Shown here piece after piece: positions 6,694-13,797 of a DNA stretch of 21,401 nucleotides. Under the pieces are notes generated by a model, which ran no database searches, was not told where the DNA came from, and saw only the letters and a list, made by a program, of their open reading frames with translations. The position numbers and the translations under genes are program-made. How positions within the stretch are numbered: position 1 is the stretch's first letter; each line of letters opens with the position of its first letter. The stretch covers positions 1 to 21,401 of the forward strand of contig JAEXRM010000007.1 of NCBI GenBank assembly GCA_023440865.1, in the 5' to 3' direction. Source of the stretch: Bacillota bacterium. GTDB lineage: Bacteria; Bacillota; Clostridia; DSM-8532.

Positions 6694-9219
6694 TCAGCCC
6701 GATATGACGGCCCCCATCAGATGCCCATACCCCGCCGGCTCCATCTCCGCCAACGGCACGAACCGCAATGAGGCGCTGTTGATGCAGTATCGCAGGCCTC
6801 CCGCCTCCTTGGGGCCGTCGTCGAAGACATGTCCCAGATGCGTGTCGCCGGCGCGGCTGCGGACCTCGGTGCGCACCATGCCCAGCGTCTTGTCCAGCCG
6901 TTCGACCACAACCGCTTCGGCGATGGGACGTGTGAAACTCGGCCATCCGCAGCCCGAATCGTACTTGTCGCGGGAACTGAACAGGGGTTCCCCCGTCACG
7001 ATGTCCACATACAGGCCGGGCTCGTGGTTGTCCCAGAAAGCATTGCCAAATGCGCGTTCCGTGTCGTTCCCACGCGTAACCGCGTACTGTTCGGGTGTCA
7101 GTCGTTCCCGCAGTTCCGCATCGGCGGGCATCGGATACTGGGCCGGGTCGATGCGCCCCTCCATGCGGTACAGGGGCGAGAAATCCACGTGGCAGTACCC
7201 GTCGGGTTCCTTCTCGAGGTAGTCCTGATGGTACGGCTCTGCCGGCCAGAAGGCGGTCAACGGGATCACTTCCGTTGCGATGGGCTTGTCATGGGCCTGG
7301 CGCACACGGTCGACCACCGTGTCGATGAGCGGGCGGTCCGCCGCATCCTCATAATAGATGCCTGTCCGGTACTGCGCGCCGCGATCATTCCCCTGCCGGT
7401 TGACGCTGGTCGGATCGATCAGTGTGAAATAGTGTTCCAGCAGCGTTTCCAGGCTCACCCGTTCCGGATCGTAGCGGACATGGACGGTTTCGGCATGCCC
7501 CGTCTTGCCGCCGACGACCTGGCTGTAGGTCGGATTGTCCACGACCCCGTTCGCATAACCCGACACGGCATCCGCCACACCGTAAACGCGCGCCATGTAG
7601 GCTTCCACTCCCCAGAAGCAGCCGCCTGCGAGCCAGATGTCCTTCAGCCTGCCGGTCGCGTAGTCGACCAGCAGGTTGGGGTTGGCGGGGTAGCGTCCGC
7701 CGTGGGTGCTCGCATCCAGCAACGCGTATGCATCCGCATTCCGGCCGGTTCCCTGCATGGCCATGCTTTCCTCGGGCTTCGTGCCCGCGGCCGGGGAGGG
7801 GATGGAAGCCGTCGATCCGCCATCAATCCCGTTCCAGCTTGATCCTGCGGCACCCGCCTCGGCCTGTGCCGCATCGATCTGCGTCCAGACCTCCCCCAGC
7901 AGGTCGTTGCCCATGCTGCCGGCCATGCTGTAGGCAACGCGCCCCTGCCGATCGATGAACACATTGGTCGGAAAGGCGCGCACGCCGTACTGTTCGGCCA
8001 CATCACCCGTTTCATCGAGCAGCACGCGGAAATCGTACCCCTGGGACCGGTACCATTGCTTGAAATCATCAGCCGACATCTCCCCGTACCGATCCGGCAG
8101 CACGATGGTGATCACCTCGATGCCACCGGCTTCCCGTTGCGCCGCCGCATAGGCAACAAGCGCATCCATGCCCTGCATGCAGGCCGGGCACCAGGTGCCC
8201 CAGAACTTGAGGTAGACATTCCGGCCGCTGAAGTCGGACAGGGACACCCGGTTGCCATCCAGGTCGGGAAGCGTGAAGTCGTCTTCGGCGGATACTTCCG
8301 CCGATACGGCGGCGCCTGCGCCCTTCGTGGTGCCTGCTGTCGCCGCGCCGGCGTTGCGCATCACGGGCGCGAGGTTGGATGCCACCATCCAGATGCCGAC
8401 ACCGAGAATCACCAGGCCGCCGGCAAGACGGATTTTGGGCAGATGCCGCCGCAGCTTCCGGAAGAAGCCCAGCATGGTTCCCGTGAACAGCGCCAGCAAC
8501 AGGAAAGGCACGGCAAGCCCCAAGGTGAACACCAGCATCAGCAGGCCACCCTGCAATGCGGCACCCTCACGGGCGGACAAGACGAGAACCGAAGCCAGGA
8601 TGGGACCCACACAGGGAGTCCAGCCAAAGCTGAAGGTGAATCCGAGCAGCCACGAGCTGAACAGGCCGCCCCGCGCCCCGGCTTCCATGCGGGCCTCGCG
8701 CTCCAGCAGGGGGATGCGGATGATGCCGGCCTGCTGCATGCCCATCAGCATGATGACGAAACCGCCCGCAACGGCAAACAGCCGCGCGTCGACCACCGTA
8801 CCCAGTGCGCCGGCGCCAAAGCCCATCAGCACGAAGGTCGTGCCGAGTCCCAGCACGAACAGGAGCGTCTGAAACAGCACGCGGGCCCGTGGCGTCTCCC
8901 GGTTGCCCCCGGGAGTCGGTTCGGTCAGGCGTGCAGGCTCTTCCGGATCACCAGCCGCAGGCATGCCGGGCACCACGTTCGGATCGGCGACAGGCAGGCC
9001 GGATACTGTGTCCGTGCCGGCGGCAGACACGCCGGACACTGTGTTCGTGTCGACGGCAGACATGTCGGAAACTGTGTCCGTGCCGGCGGCAGACACGCCG
9101 GCATGGCCGGCGAACCGCGCCAGGTAAACGGGCAACAGGGGCAGAATGCAGGGAGAAAAGAAGGAGAGAAGCCCTGCGGCAAACACACCGAGCAGGGACA
9201 TGGTTTCGAGCTGTGTCAC
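6694..9219 (-). CDS. CcdA-thioredoxin-MsrA-MsrB fusion (transmembrane methionine sulfoxide reductase)
   Basis: About 841 residues from GTG 9219. Order: a CcdA/DsbD-type membrane electron carrier (about 7-285) with Cys24 in SPC and Cys203 in TPCVGP, and a repeat-rich loop at about 37-115 between its first two segments; a TlpA/ResA-like thioredoxin (about 312-450) with C344-PA-C347 and cis-Pro417; MsrA (about 525-685) with catalytic Cys534 in GGCFWG and resolving Cys676 in GYCHVDF; MsrB (about 705-835) with resolving Cys757 in GCGWPSF and catalytic Cys812 in RYCINSASL. Electrons would pass from cytoplasmic thioredoxin through CcdA and the external thioredoxin to both Msr domains, reducing S- and R-methionine sulfoxide outside the membrane. 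The start is uncertain: GTG 9219 has GGGGGTG 6 nt upstream, while ATGs at 9201, 9234, 9240 and 9315 lack an SD. All catalytic cysteines are intact. Confidence 0.9.
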   Translation of the reverse strand: MTQLETMSLLGVFAAGLLSFFSPCILPLLPVYLARFAGHAGVSAAGTDTVSDMSAVDTNTVSGVSAAGTDTVSGLPVADPNVVPGMPAAGDPEEPARLTEPTPGGNRETPRARVLFQTLLFVLGLGTTFVLMGFGAGALGTVVDARLFAVAGGFVIMLMGMQQAGIIRIPLLEREARMEAGARGGLFSSWLLGFTFSFGWTPCVGPILASVLVLSAREGAALQGGLLMLVFTLGLAVPFLLLALFTGTMLGFFRKLRRHLPKIRLAGGLVILGVGIWMVASNLAPVMRNAGAATAGTTKGAGAAVSAEVSAEDDFTLPDLDGNRVSLSDFSGRNVYLKFWGTWCPACMQGMDALVAYAAAQREAGGIEVITIVLPDRYGEMSADDFKQWYRSQGYDFRVLLDETGDVAEQYGVRAFPTNVFIDRQGRVAYSMAGSMGNDLLGEVWTQIDAAQAEAGAAGSSWNGIDGGSTASIPSPAAGTKPEESMAMQGTGRNADAYALLDASTHGGRYPANPNLLVDYATGRLKDIWLAGGCFWGVEAYMARVYGVADAVSGYANGVVDNPTYSQVVGGKTGHAETVHVRYDPERVSLETLLEHYFTLIDPTSVNRQGNDRGAQYRTGIYYEDAADRPLIDTVVDRVRQAHDKPIATEVIPLTAFWPAEPYHQDYLEKEPDGYCHVDFSPLYRMEGRIDPAQYPMPADAELRERLTPEQYAVTRGNDTERAFGNAFWDNHEPGLYVDIVTGEPLFSSRDKYDSGCGWPSFTRPIAEAVVVERLDKTLGMVRTEVRSRAGDTHLGHVFDDGPKEAGGLRYCINSASLRFVPLAEMEPAGYGHLMGAVISG
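8972..9103 (-). repeat. 33-bp tandem repeat inside the CcdA segment
   Basis: About four units of 33 bp (11 codons). The 31-bp block at 9005-9035 recurs exactly at 9071-9101, with a diverged unit between them at 9038-9068 and a weaker one from 8972. It encodes an Ala/Gly/Thr/Val-rich motif close to SAAGTDTVSG. Because 33 is a multiple of 3, copy-number change would alter loop length and keep the frame. Confidence 0.85.
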
Positions 9220-9334
9220 GATTGGCACCCCCATTCGCATAAGCAGCGCAAGCAAGCGATGCGTCGGGAGCAACCGTTCCGGTCCTTGCGTGCGTCCGGC
9301 GGCCAATGGCTCCATGACGCATCTTATATGACTA

Positions 9335-9366
9335 ATTATATAGGATTTTTCATATTTGTCTGTGAA
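9335..9366 (-). promoter_or_regulatory. Promoter of the CcdA-Trx-MsrAB gene
   Basis: A conspicuous AT-rich island. Read leftward, TTCACA (9361-9366) is a -35, with TATATA (9337-9342, 18-bp spacer) or the overlapping perfect TATAAT (9335-9340, 20 bp) as -10. The predicted leader to GTG 9219 is about 110 nt. Confidence 0.6.
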
Positions 9367-9380
9367 CATTTCATGAACGG

Positions 9381-9420
9381 GAACGGGGAGCGGTTCCTGT
9401 TCCGGATCCGCTCCCCGTTC
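9381..9420 (-). terminator. 13-bp perfect stem-loop after the GH-like gene, terminator-like but without a T-tract
   Basis: GAACGGGGAGCGG (9381-9393) and CCGCTCCCCGTTC (9408-9420) form a perfect 13-bp stem with a 14-nt loop, 60 bp past the stop of the leftward gene at 9481. No run of T follows in either direction, so it may be a Rho-assisted terminator, an mRNA 3'-end stabiliser or an operator. Confidence 0.5.
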
Positions 9421-9480
9421 GATGATGATGATGTGCGGCACAGGACCGCATCGCCTTCGCATGGCACATGCCATCGTGCC

Positions 9481-11241
9481 TTACTCGCTGACCACCTCGA
9501 AGAACACCAACCGCCCGCCCATCATGGGCACCGGCACGATGTGGACCGGCGGCGCTTCGTCACAGGTCGCGCTGTCACCCTGCCGGCTCGGCCGTGCCAT
9601 TTCGCCGGCGGTTGGGTACACCACGCCCGTCTCCAGATCGCGGATCCCCCGACATTCCCCCTTGACGAACACCTGCGCCGTATTGCGCGCGGCGCCATAC
9701 CCGTACAGCCCGTACACGCCGTTGTCGTAGGCGAACAGGTTCACGCGGGAACCGCCGGCCACAAAGACGTCCATGCCGCGTGAAAACCGCTTGCTGACCA
9801 TCTGCCAGACCTCCCGGGGCAGCCGGTACAGGTCCGAGAAGTTCTCGGGCACGTTGAGGACATACAGGCGGCCTTTTCCGTAGAAGTCCTCCGTCATCAC
9901 CGGGAAATTGTTCTCCCCGGCCACCACCTTGACGTCGCACCAGGTCGCGTTCGTCTTGACGTCGAGGATCTCGAAGAGAACCTGTCTATCGCCTTTGCTC
10001 ACCGTGGTTCCGGCAGGCGTGTCGTACGGGTTGACCAGATAGGTGTCTCCGAGCATATGCCGGTGTGTCAGCCGTACGGATGTCATCTCCCGGATGCCCT
10101 TGTCGTAGGTCCGCCGCAGGAAACCGGTGGTCACGATGGCGTGCCCGCCGGCGCGCACGTAGGCCTCCAGCTTCGGCATCACGTCGTCGTCCCCTGCGGA
10201 GGTTTCCGACAGGAACAGCAGCGGCGCGTCCGCGTCGAAGACCGGCTTGGGCTCGAACGGGATGCCGCACATGCCCAGATAGTTGAACACCTGATCCTCG
10301 CCGTCGGCATCGTATGGCTCGTAGGCGACCACGCCGACGGGGTTCCCGGTCTTGCCCATCAGCCGGTCGATGCGGTACAGGTTCGCGCCGAGCGCAGCCA
10401 GCGCCGGCGTGTCCAGCAGCACGGAGAAGTTGAACAGGGCGAGTTCCCGCGCCTTGGCAAGCATCGTCAGGCTGCCCTGCTCCAGCCAGCGTGTCAGGTT
10501 GTCGAGCGATCCGCCCTGATCGATCCAGCCTCCGCCGTTGCGGCCGGGCGCGGTGTTCTCGAACAGCCGCATGATCGAATAGCTCTCGTAGCGCTGCAGG
10601 TGCTGGTGGCTGTAGGCGGCTTCGCGGGTCTCGGTTCCCGTGTAGACCGCGTCGAAGATGTCCTTCTGCTTTCCGGGATTGTAACCGGTTTCCTGATAGG
10701 ATTCATACCAGTTCGGATACTTGATGACAAACTTGATGTTCGGGTTCACTTCCCTGGCAAGCGCCACGATCTCCCTGGAGAATTCCTCCATCAGGTCCAG
10801 CCGGTAACGCGCCCACGTGCGCGTCCCCTTGGCCGCGACGCACAGCTCGCAGCGGCAGGCGGTGAAGAAGAAGTCGTCGAGGATGATCTCGTCGAACACC
10901 TGCGCCAGCTCGCCGACGATGCGCCGGTACGCCGCACGATGGGCGGGATCCGTGAAGCAGTAGGTGTCGTAGAAGGACGGCTTGCGCTCGCCGACAAGCC
11001 CGGTGGACGTGATGCCGCCGCTGGTCCGGATGCCGTTTTGTTCAAACAGCGCCTTGATCTGCCGCATGCGAGCCACCGGGATGTCGACTGTCGCGCGGTG
11101 GTTCTCCAGATACACCTTGTCCAGATGCATGTACTGGCGGTAATAGTCGATGCCGCGCAGGATGTCGTCGTCGCCTGCTTTCTCCAGCCAATAGGCAAAC
11201 GCGTAGGCGGCAATCTTGAAATTCTCGTACGGCTTGAGCAT
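9481..11241 (-). CDS. Cytoplasmic glycoside-hydrolase-like protein (TIM-barrel plus GATase-like domain)
   Basis: A protein of 586 residues with no signal peptide or membrane segment. The N-terminal half looks like a TIM-barrel hydrolase of glycosidase type. Its most distinctive motif is I-L-D122-D-F-F-F-T-A-C-R-C-E-L-C134, where acidic residues end a strand and a Cys cluster follows. Residues about 300-460 alternate strands and helices as in type 1 glutamine-amidotransferase-like domains (YVRAGGHAIVTTGF near 361-374), a layout seen in some beta-galactosidase-like enzymes. A short beta-rich tail follows. I recognise the architecture but not a named family, so the substrate is unknown and glycoside hydrolysis is an inference. 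The start at 11241 has GGAGG 6 nt upstream. Divergent from the OYE-family gene across 427 bp. Alone on its strand, with a stem-loop after it. Confidence 0.6.
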   Translation of the reverse strand: MLKPYENFKIAAYAFAYWLEKAGDDDILRGIDYYRQYMHLDKVYLENHRATVDIPVARMRQIKALFEQNGIRTSGGITSTGLVGERKPSFYDTYCFTDPAHRAAYRRIVGELAQVFDEIILDDFFFTACRCELCVAAKGTRTWARYRLDLMEEFSREIVALAREVNPNIKFVIKYPNWYESYQETGYNPGKQKDIFDAVYTGTETREAAYSHQHLQRYESYSIMRLFENTAPGRNGGGWIDQGGSLDNLTRWLEQGSLTMLAKARELALFNFSVLLDTPALAALGANLYRIDRLMGKTGNPVGVVAYEPYDADGEDQVFNYLGMCGIPFEPKPVFDADAPLLFLSETSAGDDDVMPKLEAYVRAGGHAIVTTGFLRRTYDKGIREMTSVRLTHRHMLGDTYLVNPYDTPAGTTVSKGDRQVLFEILDVKTNATWCDVKVVAGENNFPVMTEDFYGKGRLYVLNVPENFSDLYRLPREVWQMVSKRFSRGMDVFVAGGSRVNLFAYDNGVYGLYGYGAARNTAQVFVKGECRGIRDLETGVVYPTAGEMARPSRQGDSATCDEAPPVHIVPVPMMGGRLVFFEVVSE

Positions 11242-11322
11242 GGGGACCCTCCTCTTCGCATGCGGTGCGGACACATCCGGCATTCGTGCCGCTCCCTTCA
11301 CACAATACGGAATCGGGGCGAT

Positions 11323-11424
11323 TTGCGAAAGAGTGGGGATTGTTCGGTATGCCTCAGATCTTGCGCAGGATGGCGAGGTGGAGTGCGCTCACGCGCCCTG
11401 CGCCGTCCCCATCCGCTTTCGCAA
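11323..11424. promoter_or_regulatory. Inverted pair of TTGCGAAAG-N-TGGGGA motifs
   Basis: On + at 11323-11340: TTGCGAAAGAGTGGGGAT. On - at 11424-11405: TTGCGAAAGCGGATGGGGAC. The two share the 9-bp TTGCGAAAG and the TGGGGA block, with a 2-bp length difference between the blocks, in opposite orientation about 80 bp apart. Each faces one of the divergent genes. Confidence 0.5.
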
Positions 11425-11481
11425 TGCCGTTAATTCCCCACCCATTGCGCTCATGCCAGGTGTGTCACAAGATCAACCATC

Positions 11482-11509
11482 TTTCCACATCATCGTTCTG
11501 CTGTATAAT
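11482..11509 (+). promoter_or_regulatory. Promoter of the OYE-family gene
   Basis: TTTCCA (11482-11487, 4 of 6), a 16-bp spacer and a perfect TATAAT (11504-11509). Transcription would start near 11516, leaving a leader of roughly 150 nt before ATG 11669. Confidence 0.65.
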
Positions 11510-11668
11510 GGACAGGGATCGGCGCACCGGCACCACGCGGGCACACCATGCCGGCACCACCTGCCTGGACCGCACAGGCACCGCCTGAAAGAGACGCATC
11601 GGCATCCCAGGGGCGCCATAGCGGCGCGACACGAAAACATCTCACCGCCAAACGCATGGGGGCATCGC

Positions 11669-12724
11669 ATGAAGAAGCTGAACGACACCTTCACCCTCCG
11701 TCACCTCGCCATCCGGAACCGCATCTGCATCCCGCCGATGGTGACATTCGTGTACAATCGCGAGGACGGTTCCGTCACCGATGACTGCGTGGCACACTAC
11801 CAGTCCCTGGCCAAGGGCAAGCCGGGCCTGCTGATCCTGGAAGCGGTCTGCGTGAATCCGGAAGGCCGGCTGCACGCGACGCAGATCGGCATCTGGGACG
11901 ACAGCCAGATCGAGGGGCTCTCGCGCCTTGCCGCCGCGTCCCATGCCGAGCAGGTGCCGATCGTGGCGCAAATCCATCACGCGGGCATCGTCGGCATCGC
12001 GGACGCTCCCGTCTGCCCGTCCGCATATGTGCTGAAGAAGGAAGACGGCACGACGGTCGTCGGCACGGAGCTCACCACGGAGGCCCTCCACGCCCTTCGT
12101 CAGGATTTCACAGAGGCCGGCCGCCGCGCATACGAGGCGGGATTTGACGGGGTGGAGCTCCATGGGTGCCATGCCTACCTCCTTTCCCAGTTCCTCAACC
12201 GCCGGGTGAACACCCGCGCCGACGCGTATGGTGCGGAGGTGACCCTGTTTGTCACGGAAATCATGCAGGGCATCCGTCAGGCGACCTCGGACGATTTTCT
12301 CATCGGCATCCGGCTGGGCGCGTACGAACCCACCCTGGCAGACGGCATTCGAAACGCCAAGCTGCTGGAGGAGGCCGGCATCGACTTCCTGGACATCTCC
12401 TACGGCTTCTTTGCCGAAAGTGAACCGTGGAAGCCGGATGACTTCCCCTACGTCGACATCATCCATGCGGCGGGAGAAATCCGAAAGGCCGTCTCGGTTC
12501 CGGTGTTCGCGGTGAACAGCATCCGCACGCCGGAGGATGCGCAGGGCGTTTTGGACCGGACGGATGTCGACATGGTGGACATCGGCCGCAGCGCGCTGGT
12601 TGACCCGGATTGGCCCAAAACGGCGCTCGCCGGCGGCCAGCCGGGCAAATGCCTGCTGTGCAAGCGCTGCACGTTCGTGATCGGCGCCTGCGCCGGGCGG
12701 AAGCTGTGGGCGAAGAAAACATGA
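11669..12724 (+). CDS. Old Yellow Enzyme-family FMN oxidoreductase
   Basis: A protein of 351 residues spanning one TIM-barrel of the OYE/2,4-dienoyl-CoA reductase group. Visible are the FMN-side start LRHLAIRNRICIPPM (10-24), QIHHAG (101-106), the substrate-binding H165-G-C-H168-A-Y170-LLSQFLNRR, and the phosphate-binding end VDIGRSALVDPDWP (303-316). The family uses NAD(P)H to reduce activated alkenes such as enones or enoyl esters. The C-terminus carries C328-x2-C331-x2-C334-x6-C341. This resembles the [4Fe-4S] motif of dienoyl-CoA reductases (CxxCxxxC-x11-C) but is shorter, and the protein ends there without the usual FAD/NAD domain. The start at 11669 is supported by GGGGG 6 nt upstream. 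The redox substrate is unknown; the divergent GH-like gene suggests a possible link to a plant glycoside or its aglycone. Confidence 0.85.
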   Translation: MKKLNDTFTLRHLAIRNRICIPPMVTFVYNREDGSVTDDCVAHYQSLAKGKPGLLILEAVCVNPEGRLHATQIGIWDDSQIEGLSRLAAASHAEQVPIVAQIHHAGIVGIADAPVCPSAYVLKKEDGTTVVGTELTTEALHALRQDFTEAGRRAYEAGFDGVELHGCHAYLLSQFLNRRVNTRADAYGAEVTLFVTEIMQGIRQATSDDFLIGIRLGAYEPTLADGIRNAKLLEEAGIDFLDISYGFFAESEPWKPDDFPYVDIIHAAGEIRKAVSVPVFAVNSIRTPEDAQGVLDRTDVDMVDIGRSALVDPDWPKTALAGGQPGKCLLCKRCTFVIGACAGRKLWAKKT

Positions 12725-12748
12725 CTTGCGGTGTGCATGCGCGCCGGG

Positions 12749-12817
12749 TCCGCCCATCGGCGGAACAATGTGGGACGCATCTTGGATTCCTGCGGCGCAA
12801 CTCGTGAGAACGAGTTG
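12749..12817 (+). other. Two consecutive tetraloop hairpins between the OYE and ZIP genes
   Basis: TCCGCC-CATC-GGCGGA (12749-12764) and CAACTCGT-GAGA-ACGAGTTG (12798-12817; perfect 8-bp stem with a GNRA-type loop) lie in the 148-bp spacer. Neither is followed by a T-tract. The first may be a weak terminator or processing site; the second sits about 45 nt before the ZIP SD and could be a leader element. No promoter with good hexamers was found here, so co-transcription with the OYE gene is possible. Confidence 0.5.
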
Positions 12818-12861
12818 TTGCACGGGAATCATCTTTCGATCACGGCACACGGTTCCGCGAC

Positions 12862-12868
12862 AGGAGGT
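12862..12868 (+). promoter_or_regulatory. Strong SD that fixes a TTG start
   Basis: AGGAGGT ends 4 nt before TTG 12873-12875, and the protein from there begins exactly at the first ZIP membrane segment. No ATG lies near enough in frame to compete. Confidence 0.8.
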
Positions 12869-12872
12869 CAGC

Positions 12873-13691
12873 TTGAACAACACGTGGCTCGCATTCGGAC
12901 TCACCGCATTCGCAGGCCTGAGCACGGGGATCGGCAGTGCGATCGCCTTTCTGGCGAAAAAGACGAACACACGCTTTCTGGCCGTCAGTCTGGGCTTCTC
13001 GGCCGGCGTCATGATTTATGTCTCCATGATCGAGATCTTCGTCAAATCACGCGAGGCGCTTTCTGGCGTCTGGGGCGCAAAAGCGGGTGGATGGGCCACC
13101 ATCGCGTCCTTCTTTGCCGGCATCGCCTTCATCGCACTCATCGACAAGCTCATTCCCAAGGCGGAGAATCCGCATGAGCTGCATACGGTCGAGGACATGG
13201 CCGCAGCCGGACGCAAGGAGGTGCATCGGGATCATCAGCATCTGATGCGCACAGGCTTCTTCACCGCACTGGCCATCGGCATCCACAACTTCCCGGAAGG
13301 GCTTGCCACCTTCATCGCCGGTCTGCAGGACCCCAAGATCGCCATTCCCATCGCGATCGCCATTGCCATCCACAACATTCCGGAGGGCATTGCGGTCTCC
13401 GTTCCGGTGTACTATGCCACGGGCAGCAAGCGGCGGGCGTTCCGGTATTCCTTCTTGTCCGGCCTGTCCGAGCCGGTCGGCGCCGTTGTCGGCTACCTGC
13501 TGCTCCGCCCGTTCATGAGCGACACGCTGCTGGGCATCGTGTTCGGCATGGTCGCCGGCATCATGATCTACATCTCGCTGGACGAGCTGCTGCCCTCCGC
13601 AAGGGAGTACGGCGAGGCGCACCTGTCACTCTACGGTCTGATCGGAGGCATGGGTGTGATGGCGGCAAGCCTTCAGCTGTTTGTCGCCTGA
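12873..13691 (+). CDS. zupT: ZIP-family metal transporter (ZupT-like)
   Basis: A protein of 272 residues with about eight membrane segments. The two metal-site helices are intact: HNFPEGLATF (about 137-146) and HNIPEGIAVSVP (about 166-177), followed by LSEPVGAVVG. Spacing and motifs match the ZupT/GufA-type ZIP transporters, which import Zn2+ and also Fe2+, Mn2+ or Co2+ into the cytoplasm. A His/Asp-rich cytoplasmic loop (HRDHQH near 115-120) precedes the first metal helix, as is usual. The TTG start is fixed by the SD at 12862-12868. It lies 148 bp after the OYE gene on the same strand. No Zur-like box was recognised, so metal control is not demonstrated. Confidence 0.9.
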   Translation: MNNTWLAFGLTAFAGLSTGIGSAIAFLAKKTNTRFLAVSLGFSAGVMIYVSMIEIFVKSREALSGVWGAKAGGWATIASFFAGIAFIALIDKLIPKAENPHELHTVEDMAAAGRKEVHRDHQHLMRTGFFTALAIGIHNFPEGLATFIAGLQDPKIAIPIAIAIAIHNIPEGIAVSVPVYYATGSKRRAFRYSFLSGLSEPVGAVVGYLLLRPFMSDTLLGIVFGMVAGIMIYISLDELLPSAREYGEAHLSLYGLIGGMGVMAASLQLFVA

Positions 13692-13740
13692 CGGTAGGCC
13701 TCACGAACCCTGTACGACACCCGGACGACCCATCATGGAA

Positions 13741-13780
13741 GAAACCCGCAGGCTGCCCTGCGGGTTTCCTGCTGCCTTGT
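13741..13780 (-). terminator. Terminator of the liv operon, possibly bidirectional
   Basis: GAAACCCGCAGG (13741-13752) and CCTGCGGGTTTC (13757-13768) form a perfect 12-bp stem with a 4-nt loop. Read leftward it continues TTTCTTCC, a fair T-tract, 30 nt after the livF stop. Read rightward it also ends in TTTC and could serve the ZIP gene. Confidence 0.85.
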
Positions 13781-13797
13781 GGCGCCAGCCCGGCGCC

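Larger units (their letters stand above)
11242..11668. other. Divergent control region between the GH-like and OYE-family genes
   Basis: 427 bp with no convincing gene. It contains an inverted pair of an 18-20-bp motif (11323-11340 and 11405-11424), a sigma-A-like promoter for the rightward gene (11482-11509) and a predicted leader of about 150 nt (about 11516-11668). The leader has repeated CCGGCACCAC blocks near 11528 and 11550. For the leftward gene only a weak -10 (TATTGT, about 11310) is visible. Confidence 0.6.

Noticed and set aside
8972..9103. CRISPR array
   Set aside because: Repeats are contiguous 33-bp units in coding frame with no unique spacers.
9220..9474. N-terminal extension of the Msr fusion up to 9474 (or ATG 9315)
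   Set aside because: The extra codons cover an AT-rich promoter, read as low-quality protein and lack an SD. The CcdA fold begins naturally just after GTG 9219. ATG 9315 cannot be fully excluded because it lies just past the predicted transcription start.
7644..9783. Long open frames opposite the Msr fusion gene
   Set aside because: They are GC-rich mirror frames with His/Arg/Gln-rich composition and no domain, over a gene with intact catalytic motifs.
11216..11668. Extended N-terminus for the OYE protein
   Set aside because: It would cross the promoter and leader. The family start is at MKKLNDTFTLRHLAIRNRI, and an SD-like GGGGG precedes ATG 11669.
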